Shown one piece after another: positions 26,238-33,434 of a stretch of 64,000 nt of DNA. The translations under genes and the position numbers were made by a program. The number at the start of each line of letters is the position of its first letter. Position 1 is the stretch's first letter. A model generated the notes under the pieces. It was not told the DNA's origin. It was given only the letters and a program-made list of their open reading frames with translations, and made no database searches. Source of the DNA: Dictyoglomus turgidum DSM 6724 (lineage in GTDB: Bacteria > Dictyoglomota > Dictyoglomia > Dictyoglomales > Dictyoglomaceae); NCBI RefSeq assembly GCF_000021645.1, contig NC_011661.1, positions 838,723 through 902,722 of the forward strand, given 5' to 3'.

Positions 26238-26263
26238 GGAATAAAAAATAGAAAAAGCACGTC
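26238..26263 (+). promoter_or_regulatory. ECF-sigma-type promoter candidate for the Spy-like/sigma operon
   Basis: GGAATA (26238-26243) and CGTC (26260-26263) are separated by 16 bases, a typical ECF arrangement. It lies about 39 bases before the Spy-like gene and upstream of the ECF sigma gene, as expected for autoregulation. A matching element lies at 18431-18456. Confidence 0.45.
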
Positions 26264-26301
26264 AAATGCAGTAAGAAGGTGTAAAAAGGGAGGTGGTAGA
26301 C

Positions 26302-26943
26302 ATGAAAAAGGTTGTAAAAATATTGGGGGTAGTTTTAGTACTGCTAACAATGATGTTGGCTTTTTCGTATGCTTCTTCATTTAGAAGTACGCCTGTGGTG
26401 CAAAGAGAAAGGATAAGAGTGATTGAGAGAGATAGATTAATGCTCCAAAATAGTTTGCAGTTCTCTCAGGAATTTAGGAATCTGATAAGAGAGAGGGATA
26501 GGATCCAAGCTCAGATTCAACTTCTTTTAAGAAGTGGAAAGGTAAATTCTGATGAACTTCAGAAATATTTGACTCAGTTAGAAGATATAGAGAACAAGCT
26601 TTTTGCTGAATTTAAAAAGGATCTTATAAATAATCTTTCTAATGCTCTGAAGCTCAAGGAAGAGCAAAGACAAAAAGTAGCGGAAATATTAAACAAGTAT
26701 ATGGATGATATTAGAAATCTGAGGATAGAATTAAGGAATAAAAATTTAGAGATGAGGGCTTTAGGTATTAATGAACAAAGTAAGCAAAGAGAGATTAAAG
26801 ATAAGATACAGAAGCTAAGAAATGAGATAAGGGAAAAAAGAACTGCTATGCTCAATGAGTTGAAGCAAGTACTTGACCAAAATCAATTTAGGATCCTTAC
26901 AAGAATAATGTGGAGATATAATATAAAGATTAAAGTATTCTAA
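26302..26943 (+). CDS. Spy/LTXXQ-like periplasmic helical protein
   Basis: The protein (about 213 residues) has a signal peptide (ILGVVLVLLTMMLAFSYA) and is then almost entirely charged amphipathic helix, with LKLKEEQRQKVAEILNKYMDDIRNLRIEL resembling the LTxxQ-type helices of Spy/CpxP/ZraP periplasmic chaperones. ATG 26302 is preceded by GGGAGGT with seven bases' spacing; GTG 26293 is in frame but lies within that site. It immediately precedes the ECF sigma factor, a common arrangement in envelope-stress operons. Function as chaperone or sensor is inferred. Confidence 0.6.
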   Translation: MKKVVKILGVVLVLLTMMLAFSYASSFRSTPVVQRERIRVIERDRLMLQNSLQFSQEFRNLIRERDRIQAQIQLLLRSGKVNSDELQKYLTQLEDIENKLFAEFKKDLINNLSNALKLKEEQRQKVAEILNKYMDDIRNLRIELRNKNLEMRALGINEQSKQREIKDKIQKLRNEIREKRTAMLNELKQVLDQNQFRILTRIMWRYNIKIKVF

Positions 26944-26966
26944 ATTTTTGAAAAGAAGGGAAAAAT

Positions 26967-27638
26967 ATGGAAAAAAGTATAATTAATGTAATTAAAGGAA
27001 AGTACCCCCTTTCAACTCATACCTCCCAGCCGTCTCCCCTCGGCTGGGAGGAGAAAAATAAGCTTTCTGATCAGTCTTTGATATCTTTGATAAAGAATGG
27101 AGATAAAGAGGCCTTTAATATATTAGTAAAAAGGTACGAAAAGAAGGTCTTGAACATTCTTTATCTACAATTGGGGAATATTCCTGATTTAGAGGATCTT
27201 GCTCAAGAGGTTTTTATTAAAATTTTTAAGAATATCAAGGGATTTAGAGGAGAGGCAAAGTTTTCTACTTGGATCTATAGGATTACTATGAATGTGGCTT
27301 ATGATTATAAAAGGAAAAATAAAGAAATGTATTCCTTAGATGAGCCAATGAAGGAGGATGAAGAAGACACCTTTGAAAAAGTTATTCCCAGCGAAGAAGA
27401 AGATCCTCTTTCGGTAGTAGAGAGAGAGGATATAAGAAGTAAATTACAAAAATTGATAAGAGAACTTCCTAAGGAATACCAAGAGGTTTTAATTTTGCGA
27501 GAGTATGAAGGACTATCTTACGAAGAGATCTCAAATATTCTTAAATGTCCTGTGGGCACTGTAGAATCTCGCCTTTTTAGAGCAAGAAGGGAGTTAAAAG
27601 AAAAGTTGTTAAGGGAAGTAGGGAGTTATGCGTTGTAA
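26967..27638 (+). CDS. ECF-family RNA polymerase sigma factor
   Basis: The 223-residue protein has a sigma-2 region (about 45-115, with IPDLEDLAQEVFIKIFKNI and FSTWIYRITMNVAYDYKRK) and a sigma-4 helix-turn-helix (about 155-215, LPKEYQEVLILREYEGLSYEEI and CPVGTVESRLFRARRELKEKL), as in RpoE/SigW. The N-terminus has about 33 extra residues before the normal start of the domain, and this stretch contains a GC-rich perfect hairpin at DNA level. ATG 26967 is supported by GAAGGG upstream, and no later in-frame start is well placed. It overlaps the anti-sigma gene by 11 bases. Confidence 0.93.
   Translation: MEKSIINVIKGKYPLSTHTSQPSPLGWEEKNKLSDQSLISLIKNGDKEAFNILVKRYEKKVLNILYLQLGNIPDLEDLAQEVFIKIFKNIKGFRGEAKFSTWIYRITMNVAYDYKRKNKEMYSLDEPMKEDEEDTFEKVIPSEEEDPLSVVEREDIRSKLQKLIRELPKEYQEVLILREYEGLSYEEISNILKCPVGTVESRLFRARRELKEKLLREVGSYAL
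27022..27051 (+). repeat. GC-rich perfect palindrome inside the sigma-factor gene
   Basis: CCTCCCAGCCG (27022-27032) and CGGCTGGGAGG (27041-27051) form a perfect 11-bp stem with an 8-base loop. The element is far richer in G+C than the surrounding DNA and stays in frame, encoding the segment around SQPSPLGW. The right arm contains a Shine-Dalgarno-like GGGAGG that the hairpin would hide. There is no T-run, so it is not a terminator. Confidence 0.85.
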
Positions 27639-28068
27639 AGAGGTAAGAAGACTTCTTTCCGCATATATAGATGGGGAAGTATCTCCCGCAAAAAGGATGG
27701 AGATAGAAGAGCATCTTTCTTATTGCCTTGAGTGTAAGAAGGAGTTGTTAACTCTTGAAAAATTAATAAAAGAACTTCATGAAATTCCTGAGATAATACC
27801 CTCGGAAGATTTCTCTAAAAGGTTATGGACCAAAATAGCCCTTGGAGATGAAAGAAACACATCTTATATCAATTGGAGGAAAATTTTTATAGTTTTGGGT
27901 ACTGCTGCCATATTTTTGGGTTTGATTTTTGTTATTCAAAGCTATTTTAATCAGTTTTTGAGCAAACAAAATAATACTTATGTATATTATGAATTACATG
28001 GAAAAATGATTAATTCTACTTTTACCCGTGAAAATAACTTAGTTGAATTGGTTATATTTAGAGAATAA
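27628..28068 (+). CDS. membrane-bound zinc anti-sigma factor
   Basis: The 146-residue protein starts with a zinc anti-sigma (ZAS/zf-HC2) domain: C3, H29, C33 and C36 give the C-x25-H-x3-C-x2-C pattern. A membrane helix lies at about 85-107 (IFIVLGTAAIFLGLIFVI), followed by a short outer segment of about 40 residues. It should hold the ECF sigma factor at the membrane until an envelope signal releases it. It overlaps the sigma gene by 11 bases, and the next gene encodes an RseB-like partner. Confidence 0.88.
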   Translation: MRCKEVRRLLSAYIDGEVSPAKRMEIEEHLSYCLECKKELLTLEKLIKELHEIPEIIPSEDFSKRLWTKIALGDERNTSYINWRKIFIVLGTAAIFLGLIFVIQSYFNQFLSKQNNTYVYYELHGKMINSTFTRENNLVELVIFRE

Positions 28069-28070
28069 CA

Positions 28071-29063
28071 ATGAATAAAATTCTCTCCACCACATTAGTT
28101 GTCTTATTTTTCATTCCTATATTTGCTATTGACCCTATGGAAATAATCAAAAACTATGGTTTAAATAGTGGCAAGATTTCCTATGAGGGGATAGAAGTGT
28201 CGATCTTGTTTGATAATCCTGATTTTCCAAAAACAAGTATGGCAAAGGTTATTGCTAACGGCAAATATATGGTCAGGAGAGATTTTCTTTCTCCTCCCTT
28301 TATGCTCGGAAGAATCAACATAGATGATGGAAAGTTTCAATATGATTTTGATCCTAAGAAGAATTTGGTTAAGATCTCTCCCTCAAGTACTATCTTTTTA
28401 AATAAAGACGAAATAAATAAGAGGTTAAATCTTATTAAAAAGAATTTCTCTACTAAATTAGAGAGAGAAGAGGTATATCTTGGAAGAAAGGTTTATGTTT
28501 TGACTATTAGTTCTGTATATACTAAAAAGGTTGTTTTAAGGCTTTGGATTGATAAAGATAAGTATATTCCTTTAAGAATTGACAAATATAATAGTGATGG
28601 AGTTTTGATTGGAAGAATAATGTTTGTTGAGATAGGCTTTAATCCTAAATTGCAAAATGATCTATTTGATTCGAATATCCTTAAGGATAAAAATGTGAAA
28701 ATGGAGGAAACAAAATTAAGGGAAGAGAAATTAGAAAATGCAAGTGTGCCTTCGGAACTTTCCTTAGGATATTCCCTTATTAAGTATTATACCATATGGG
28801 AGAGAGATGATAAGTTTACTCATTACTTCAAGTATACTGACGGCTTAAATGATGCGTCTCTTTTTAAGGGATTAATGCCTTTTAAGCTTCCAGGAAAACC
28901 TACGGATATAGATAATTTTCATGTCTTTTATGATTCTAATGTTTTGTGGAAGTCTATTTCTTGGGTTGATGGAGATAATTTTTACTTGCTCATAGGCGAT
29001 TTTCCAAAGGATTATTTAAGTAAAATAATTTCTACTTTTATAAAAGATCCTGTTGTTAAATAA
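28071..29063 (+). CDS. RseB/MucB-like periplasmic sensor protein
   Basis: The 330-residue protein has a signal peptide (ILSTTLVVLFFIPIFA). A lipoprotein-carrier-like beta domain (about 20-205, with YEGIEVSILFDN, VYLGRKVYVLTISS and LWIDKDKYIPLRIDKYNSDG) is followed by a smaller C-terminal domain (about 225-330) ending in WVDGDNFYLLIGDFPKDYLSKII. RseB binds the anti-sigma factor and senses mislocalised lipoprotein or LPS, and its position right after the anti-sigma gene supports this role. Its last 48 bases overlap the convergent DNA-glycosylase gene. Confidence 0.72.
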   Translation: MNKILSTTLVVLFFIPIFAIDPMEIIKNYGLNSGKISYEGIEVSILFDNPDFPKTSMAKVIANGKYMVRRDFLSPPFMLGRINIDDGKFQYDFDPKKNLVKISPSSTIFLNKDEINKRLNLIKKNFSTKLEREEVYLGRKVYVLTISSVYTKKVVLRLWIDKDKYIPLRIDKYNSDGVLIGRIMFVEIGFNPKLQNDLFDSNILKDKNVKMEETKLREEKLENASVPSELSLGYSLIKYYTIWERDDKFTHYFKYTDGLNDASLFKGLMPFKLPGKPTDIDNFHVFYDSNVLWKSISWVDGDNFYLLIGDFPKDYLSKIISTFIKDPVVK

Positions 29064-29687
29064 ATACCTCCTAAGGAAACAATGGTTTGGACATTTCTTG
29101 CAACTTCTCTTTCCGTGTTCTACAATTAAAGCATGATATTCTTGAAAGAGCTGATATATGGGAAATAGAGAATTGTGAAATATTTTTTGCCAATCCTCAT
29201 AAGGTAGGTCAAAGCTACCTATTCCTAAGCATGAAAAAATCCTCTTTGTATAATTGTCTATCACAAAGACAGGCCTGTTGAAAACGTAAAGTAAAATTGA
29301 ATCTACAGTTTCTTTTCCTAAACCTTTTATCTTAAGTAACTCTTCTCTTAATTCTCTGGTAGGATTTCTATTCATGGCTAAAAGATCTCCGTGGTATTCT
29401 TTTACAAAATAATTGATAAAATTCTTTAATCTTTGAGCCTTTATTTTATAGAAACCTACTGGTTTTATTAATACAGAGAGTTTTTCCTCGTTAAGGGAAT
29501 AAAGTTTAAAAGGATCAAGCAAATTTTCCTCTTTGAGATTTCTTATAGCTTTTTCCACGTTTCTCCAGTTAGTAGCTTGAGTCAAAATTGCACCAATGAT
29601 TACCTCAAAAGGTGTATCTGCAGGCCACCAGTATTGAGGTCCATATTTGTCAAAAAGTACTTTAAAAATGTCTTCAATTAGGTTCAA
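29016..29687 (-). CDS. HhH-GPD DNA glycosylase (endonuclease III/MagIII-like)
   Basis: The 223-residue protein has the endonuclease III fold: FEVIIGAILTQATNWRNVEKAI, the helix-hairpin-helix LLKIKGLGKETVDSILLY, and the catalytic Asp in VFVIDNYTKRI (D144). The Lys that gives endonuclease III its lyase activity is Glu here (E126), as in monofunctional members such as MagIII and MutY. The C-terminal Cys pattern (C196, C199, C203) does not match the usual C-x6-C-x2-C-x5-C iron-sulfur site. It is therefore probably a monofunctional base-excision glycosylase, and an alkyl-purine substrate is plausible. It overlaps purH by four bases. Confidence 0.8.
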   Translation of the reverse strand: MNLIEDIFKVLFDKYGPQYWWPADTPFEVIIGAILTQATNWRNVEKAIRNLKEENLLDPFKLYSLNEEKLSVLIKPVGFYKIKAQRLKNFINYFVKEYHGDLLAMNRNPTRELREELLKIKGLGKETVDSILLYVFNRPVFVIDNYTKRIFSCLGIGSFDLPYEDWQKIFHNSLFPIYQLFQEYHALIVEHGKRSCKKCPNHCFLRRYLFNNRIFYKSRNYFT

Positions 29688-31180
29688 TGTCTAAAGTGTC
29701 TTGAAGATATCATTACTAAGATGATTCCGTGTCTTTCGGCTGCTTCTATGACCTCGTTGTCCCTTATAGAACCTCCAGGTTGTATTATGGCTTTTATTCC
29801 GTATTTTGCTGCTATTTCTATAGAATCTGGGAAAGGAAAGAAGGCGTCTGATGCAAGGTAGGCTCCTTTAGCTTTTTCTCCTGCTTGTTCTAAAGCAATT
29901 TTTACTGAATTTACTCTATTCATTTGTCCCGCTCCTATGCCTAAGGTTTGCTTCTCTTTACTTACTACGATAGCATTTGATTTAACATGTTTTACCACTT
30001 TTAGTGCAAATATTAATTCTTCTATATCCTTTTCTGTGGGCTTATGGGATGTCTTAACCTCATGGTTATCAAAGAGGATTCTGTTAAAGGTCTGGATTAA
30101 AAATCCCCTTCTAAGGGATCTTATCTCAAAGGGGTTTTCTAATATATCTTCTCTATATCTTAAGACCCTTAGATTTTTCTTTTGAGAAAAGATCTTTAAG
30201 GCTTCTTCTTTGTAAGAAGGCGCTACTATGACTTCAAAAAAGTGTTTTATAACTTCTTTTGCCAAATCCTCTCCCACTTCAAAATTACATGCTATGATTC
30301 CTCCATAGGCTGAAACAGGATCCCCTTCAAAGGCTTTAATAAAAGCCCTTAAAGTATCATTGTCAGAAGCAACACCACAAGGGTTATTATGTTTTATTAT
30401 AGCTACAGTAGGTTCGTTAAATTCTTTTATTAGGTTCCAGGCAGAGTCAGTATCTAACAAATTATTGTATGAAAGCTCTTTTCCCTGGTATTGAATAAAA
30501 GGTGGGTCTTCATCATCTAACATGTAAAATCCTGCTTTTTGTTGGGGATTTTCCCCATACCTTAGGTCTAATTTTTTAGTGAGATAAAGGGCAATATTCT
30601 CTTCTAAATTTTGAGCAAGATAGCCTGATATAATATTGTCATAAATACTGGTTAAAGAAAAGGCTCTTATAGCCATTTTTCTTCTAAATTCTATATCATC
30701 TCCACCCTTTTCTAAATAATCTATAACTTCCTCATAATATTTGGGGGATGGAACTACAAGTACATGAGGAAAATTTTTAGCTGCAGCTCTAAGAAGTGAA
30801 ACTCCACCAATATCTATATTCTCAAGAGCTTCTTCTAAGGTTACATTTTCTTTTTTTATTACTTGCTGGAAAGGATATAGATTGCATACTACTATATTAA
30901 TAACAGGTATACTTTCTTTCTCAAGATCCTCTATGTCCTTTGGATTATCTCTTCTTGCTAATATTCCTGCAAATATTTTGGGATGTAGGGTTTTAACTCT
31001 TCCTCCAATAAGTTCAGAGAAGCCTGTAATTTCTGAGGTTTCTTTTACTTTAAAGCCATATTCCCTAAGATATTTTGCAGTAGAGGATGTGGCAATAAGA
31101 CCATATCCTAGATTTACTATTTTGTTACAAAGTTTTTCAAGGTCTGTCTTATCCCAAACGCTGATAAGAGCGTACTTCAT
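29684..31180 (-). CDS. purH: bifunctional AICAR formyltransferase / IMP cyclohydrolase
   Basis: PurH carries out the last two steps of IMP synthesis. The N-terminal IMP cyclohydrolase (MGS-like) domain begins YALISVWDKTDLEKLC and includes TGFSELIGGRVKTLHPKI and IDIGGVSLLRAAAKN. The AICAR transformylase domain follows, with LRYGENPQQKA, IIKHNNPCGVA, YGGIIACN, AGQMNRVNSVKIA and DAFFPFPDSIEIA, ending in the usual ...ISSRHFRH. Length (498) is normal for compact bacterial PurH. GGAGGG precedes the start. No other purine gene is nearby. Confidence 0.95.
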   Translation of the reverse strand: MKYALISVWDKTDLEKLCNKIVNLGYGLIATSSTAKYLREYGFKVKETSEITGFSELIGGRVKTLHPKIFAGILARRDNPKDIEDLEKESIPVINIVVCNLYPFQQVIKKENVTLEEALENIDIGGVSLLRAAAKNFPHVLVVPSPKYYEEVIDYLEKGGDDIEFRRKMAIRAFSLTSIYDNIISGYLAQNLEENIALYLTKKLDLRYGENPQQKAGFYMLDDEDPPFIQYQGKELSYNNLLDTDSAWNLIKEFNEPTVAIIKHNNPCGVASDNDTLRAFIKAFEGDPVSAYGGIIACNFEVGEDLAKEVIKHFFEVIVAPSYKEEALKIFSQKKNLRVLRYREDILENPFEIRSLRRGFLIQTFNRILFDNHEVKTSHKPTEKDIEELIFALKVVKHVKSNAIVVSKEKQTLGIGAGQMNRVNSVKIALEQAGEKAKGAYLASDAFFPFPDSIEIAAKYGIKAIIQPGGSIRDNEVIEAAERHGIILVMISSRHFRH

Positions 31181-31208
31181 TTTTCTACAGACCCTCCTAT
31201 AACTCTAT

Positions 31209-31682
31209 TTATTGTTTTTTAAATTCATCAGGGTTTAAATCTTGAAGAAGCTTAGTTAATTCTTCTTCAGCACTATACTCCTCCACAAAGCCTGCTTCTT
31301 CTATGAGTTTTGAATCCACATAGATGGGAGAATTTGTTCTTAAAGCAAGAGCCATGGCGTCCGATGGTCTTGAGTCTACCTCTAAGGTTTTATCATCTAT
31401 ATTTATATAAATAGTTGCGTAAAAAGTGTTTTCTTTTAAAGAGTGAATAAATACTTTCTCTACTTTAGCATCTAATGCTTCAATTATGTTTTTCATAAGA
31501 TCATGAGTAAGAGGTCTTCCTATATCTATCTTTTCAAGGGCGATTGCGATAGCATTGGCTTCAAAAGGACCTATCCATATAGGAAGAAATCTTTTGCCTT
31601 CGCTCTTTTCACGGAGTATTACGACAAACTGGTTTGTTTGTGGGTCTAAACTTAATCCTGCTACGTAAACCTCTACCATCAT
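31209..31682 (-). CDS. bifunctional nuclease-family protein (DUF151)
   Basis: The protein (about 157 residues) starts MVEVYVAGLSLDPQTNQFVVIL and contains LPIWIGPFEANAIAIALE, RPLTHDLMKNII and VDSRPSDAMALALRTNSPIYV, the core of the DUF151/BFN family. Some members cut DNA and RNA in vitro; the physiological role is unclear. A C-terminal acidic helix (EEYSAEEELTKLLQDL) replaces the UVR domain seen in longer members. I chose the ATG at 31682 (minus strand), which has GAGGTG six bases upstream, rather than the GTG at 31691 inside that site. Confidence 0.86.
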   Translation of the reverse strand: MMVEVYVAGLSLDPQTNQFVVILREKSEGKRFLPIWIGPFEANAIAIALEKIDIGRPLTHDLMKNIIEALDAKVEKVFIHSLKENTFYATIYINIDDKTLEVDSRPSDAMALALRTNSPIYVDSKLIEEAGFVEEYSAEEELTKLLQDLNPDEFKKQ

Positions 31683-31715
31683 AAAGTTCACCTCTTTTTG
31701 GTAGATGTTTCTTTT

Positions 31716-31744
31716 ATATTAACTTAAATATCTTGTTTTGTAAA
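31716..31744 (-). promoter_or_regulatory. promoter of the DUF151 gene
   Basis: On the minus strand TTTACA (31744-31739) and TAATAT (31721-31716) are 17 bases apart, about 35 bases before the start codon. The -35 box lies inside the spacer of the divergent permease promoter. Confidence 0.55.
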
Positions 31745-31753
31745 TTATTGTGG

Positions 31754-31759
31754 TATAAT
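31754..31759 (+). promoter_or_regulatory. extended -10 promoter of the EamA permease, near-leaderless
   Basis: TATAAT (31754-31759) is preceded by TGG, giving an extended -10 box; the nearest -35-like sequence (TTGTTT, 31733-31738) is 15 bases away. The ATG at 31770 is only 10 bases downstream and has no Shine-Dalgarno. Confidence 0.5.
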
Positions 31760-31769
31760 TCAATTCTGT

Positions 31770-32642
31770 ATGGAAAGTAAAGAAATTAAAGGGTTCTTTA
31801 TCCTTATACTGGTAACTTTTATTTGGGGTAGTACTTTTTCTTTTACAAAGATTGCTCTTAAGGTGTTCACACCCTTTTTTCTTCTTTTCCTTAGGTTTCT
31901 TTTTGGAGCTTTATTTTTATTTTTATTTTTAAAACTTAAAAAACAAAGAATATCTGTAAACCGGTCAGGTATTATTCTTGGATTGATAAATTTTAGCGCT
32001 ATTGCTTTTCAAACCTTTGGACTGCAATATACCACTGCTACTAAAACCGCCTTTATTACTGGTATTTCAATTCTCTTAGTACCTTTCTTTGAGAAGTTCA
32101 TTTTTAAGAACAAAATTTATTGGAATTTATGGCTTGCTGTAATTATAGGGTTTATAGGGCTTATTTTTTTAACCACAGATTTTTCAGTGGTTTCTAAAAT
32201 TAATTGGGGAGATTTCTTGGTGTTTATATGTGCTGTATTATATGCTCTCCAGATTGTGTATATTTCTTATGTGGTGGAACATAGAGAAGTATTTGATCTG
32301 GCTTTTTCTGAGATTTTGTTTACTGCCATATTTTCTTTTTTGTTTTTTTTGTTCTTTGAACCAAGAAATCTCCCCTTATATTTTATTTTTCAAAATTCTT
32401 TGCCTATTGTTTACTTAGGAGTTGTTGCTACAGCTTTTACTCTGACTCTGCAACTTATTGGTCAAAAGTATGTACCTCCTACTAAATCTGCTTTAATATA
32501 CAATTTAGAACCAGTTTTTGCTACATTATTTGCCTTTATACTTCTTTCTGAAAAATTGACTCATCTTCAAATCATAGGAGCTCTTTTGATACTTATGTCT
32601 TTATTTATCTCTATCCCTTCATCTTTTCAAAATAAGTCCTGA
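31770..32642 (+). CDS. EamA/DMT-family transporter
   Basis: The 290-residue, ten-helix inner-membrane protein is made of two EamA repeats: the first opens FFILILVTFIWGSTFSFTKIAL, and the second has WGDFLVFICAVLYALQIVYISYVVE. The drug/metabolite transporter motif ALIYNLEPVFATLFAFILLSEKL lies near the end of the second repeat. Members export amino acids or other small metabolites; the substrate here cannot be told. It starts almost at the predicted transcription start and its 3' end overlaps the convergent ribU gene by 32 bases. Confidence 0.85.
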   Translation: MESKEIKGFFILILVTFIWGSTFSFTKIALKVFTPFFLLFLRFLFGALFLFLFLKLKKQRISVNRSGIILGLINFSAIAFQTFGLQYTTATKTAFITGISILLVPFFEKFIFKNKIYWNLWLAVIIGFIGLIFLTTDFSVVSKINWGDFLVFICAVLYALQIVYISYVVEHREVFDLAFSEILFTAIFSFLFFLFFEPRNLPLYFIFQNSLPIVYLGVVATAFTLTLQLIGQKYVPPTKSALIYNLEPVFATLFAFILLSEKLTHLQIIGALLILMSLFISIPSSFQNKS

Positions 32643-33144
32643 TGAGGGATATGGATAACAATATATAAGTTATTATGGAGTTTATTCCTGCTTTTATTAA
32701 ATTAAAGGGAATAATGACAGGAAAAATTAATGGATAAATAGTATTTCTTGGTACCCCTAAATATATAGGGGTGAATATGATATTTGCCACAGCCATAACT
32801 ATAGCCATACTAATGGTTCCAAATGTAAGACCTAATATTAAATTCTTAGTCTTTGTGTAGACATAGCCTGATACGACAATTAATGTGCCTGAGGCTAAAA
32901 AATGCATTAATGCTCCAATGGGACCTCCTTGTCCAGTTAGAACTGCCATTAATATAGCTACAATTAGGGTTGCAAGTATACCGTGAGATATTCCTACTTG
33001 GGTTGAGATTAGTATTAATGGAATATCTCCTGGATCATAGAGTAGATATGGGGCTTGGGGAAGAATGGGGAAATAGATAGTGATGGAAAGAATGATTGAT
33101 AATGCAGTAAGGATTGACACAAATACAAGTTTTTTAGTACCCAT
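32611..33144 (-). CDS. ribU: riboflavin ECF transporter S component
   Basis: The 177-residue protein has six predicted membrane helices. It carries the RibU-type opening LVFVSILTALSIILS, the loop LLYDPGDIPLILIS, and GPIGALMHFLASGTLIV, which contribute to flavin binding in the S-component family. It captures riboflavin and works with a shared EcfAA'T module not present in this window. The upstream FMN riboswitch with a terminator confirms a flavin-related role. The start has a strong Shine-Dalgarno (AGGAGGTAAG on the minus strand). Confidence 0.9.
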   Translation of the reverse strand: MGTKKLVFVSILTALSIILSITIYFPILPQAPYLLYDPGDIPLILISTQVGISHGILATLIVAILMAVLTGQGGPIGALMHFLASGTLIVVSGYVYTKTKNLILGLTFGTISMAIVMAVANIIFTPIYLGVPRNTIYPLIFPVIIPFNLIKAGINSIITYILLSISLIRTYFEKMKG

Positions 33145-33172
33145 GATCTTACCTCCTTTTTGTTTTTTATAT

Positions 33173-33211
33173 AAAAAAAGCCCTGAAGGTATATACCTTC
33201 AGGGCTTTTTT
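33173..33211 (-). terminator. riboswitch-controlled terminator before ribU
   Basis: A perfect 26-base palindrome (33180-33205) on the minus strand is followed by seven T residues (33179-33173). The GAAGGTA in its stem repeats the 3' strand of riboswitch stem P1, giving an obvious antiterminator/terminator switch. Confidence 0.9.
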
Positions 33212-33225
33212 ATCAAAAAATTAAA

Positions 33226-33397
33226 TTACCTTCTCCCATCCGGACTATACCGTCGGCTCTGGATTCTCACCAGATCTGCAAGCCCTTTAGGCTTGCTCGC
33301 AGGCTTAGGTATCCCCATATTTGGAGATACCATCACTGCCGGTCGGGAATTGAGAGGAACTTTTATTGTTCCTCTCTCACCCTGCCCCGAAGGTAAT
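33226..33397 (-). promoter_or_regulatory. FMN riboswitch (RFN element)
   Basis: On the minus strand the element runs from stem P1 (TTACCTTC, 33397-33390) to its partner GAAGGTAA (33233-33226). Between them are the conserved RFN blocks: GGGGCAGGGTGA, CCGACCGGCAGTGATGG, GCCTGCGAGC, CCAGAGCCGACGGT and AGTCCGGATGGGAGAAG. FMN binding should stabilise P1 and allow the terminator at 33173-33211 to form, turning ribU off. Confidence 0.97.
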
Positions 33398-33405
33398 TTT
33401 TTAAG

Positions 33406-33434
33406 ATTATATACAAAAATTTATCTCGATTCAA
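33406..33434 (-). promoter_or_regulatory. promoter for the riboswitch-ribU transcript, inside the end of degV
   Basis: On the minus strand TTGAAT (33434-33429) and TATAAT (33411-33406) are exactly 17 bases apart. Predicted transcription starts at about 33399, right at the first base of the riboswitch. The -35 box is within the last codons of degV. Confidence 0.75.

Noticed and set aside
27022-27051. Hairpin in the sigma gene as a transcription terminator
   Set aside because: No T-run follows on either strand, and the reading frame continues into an intact sigma factor.
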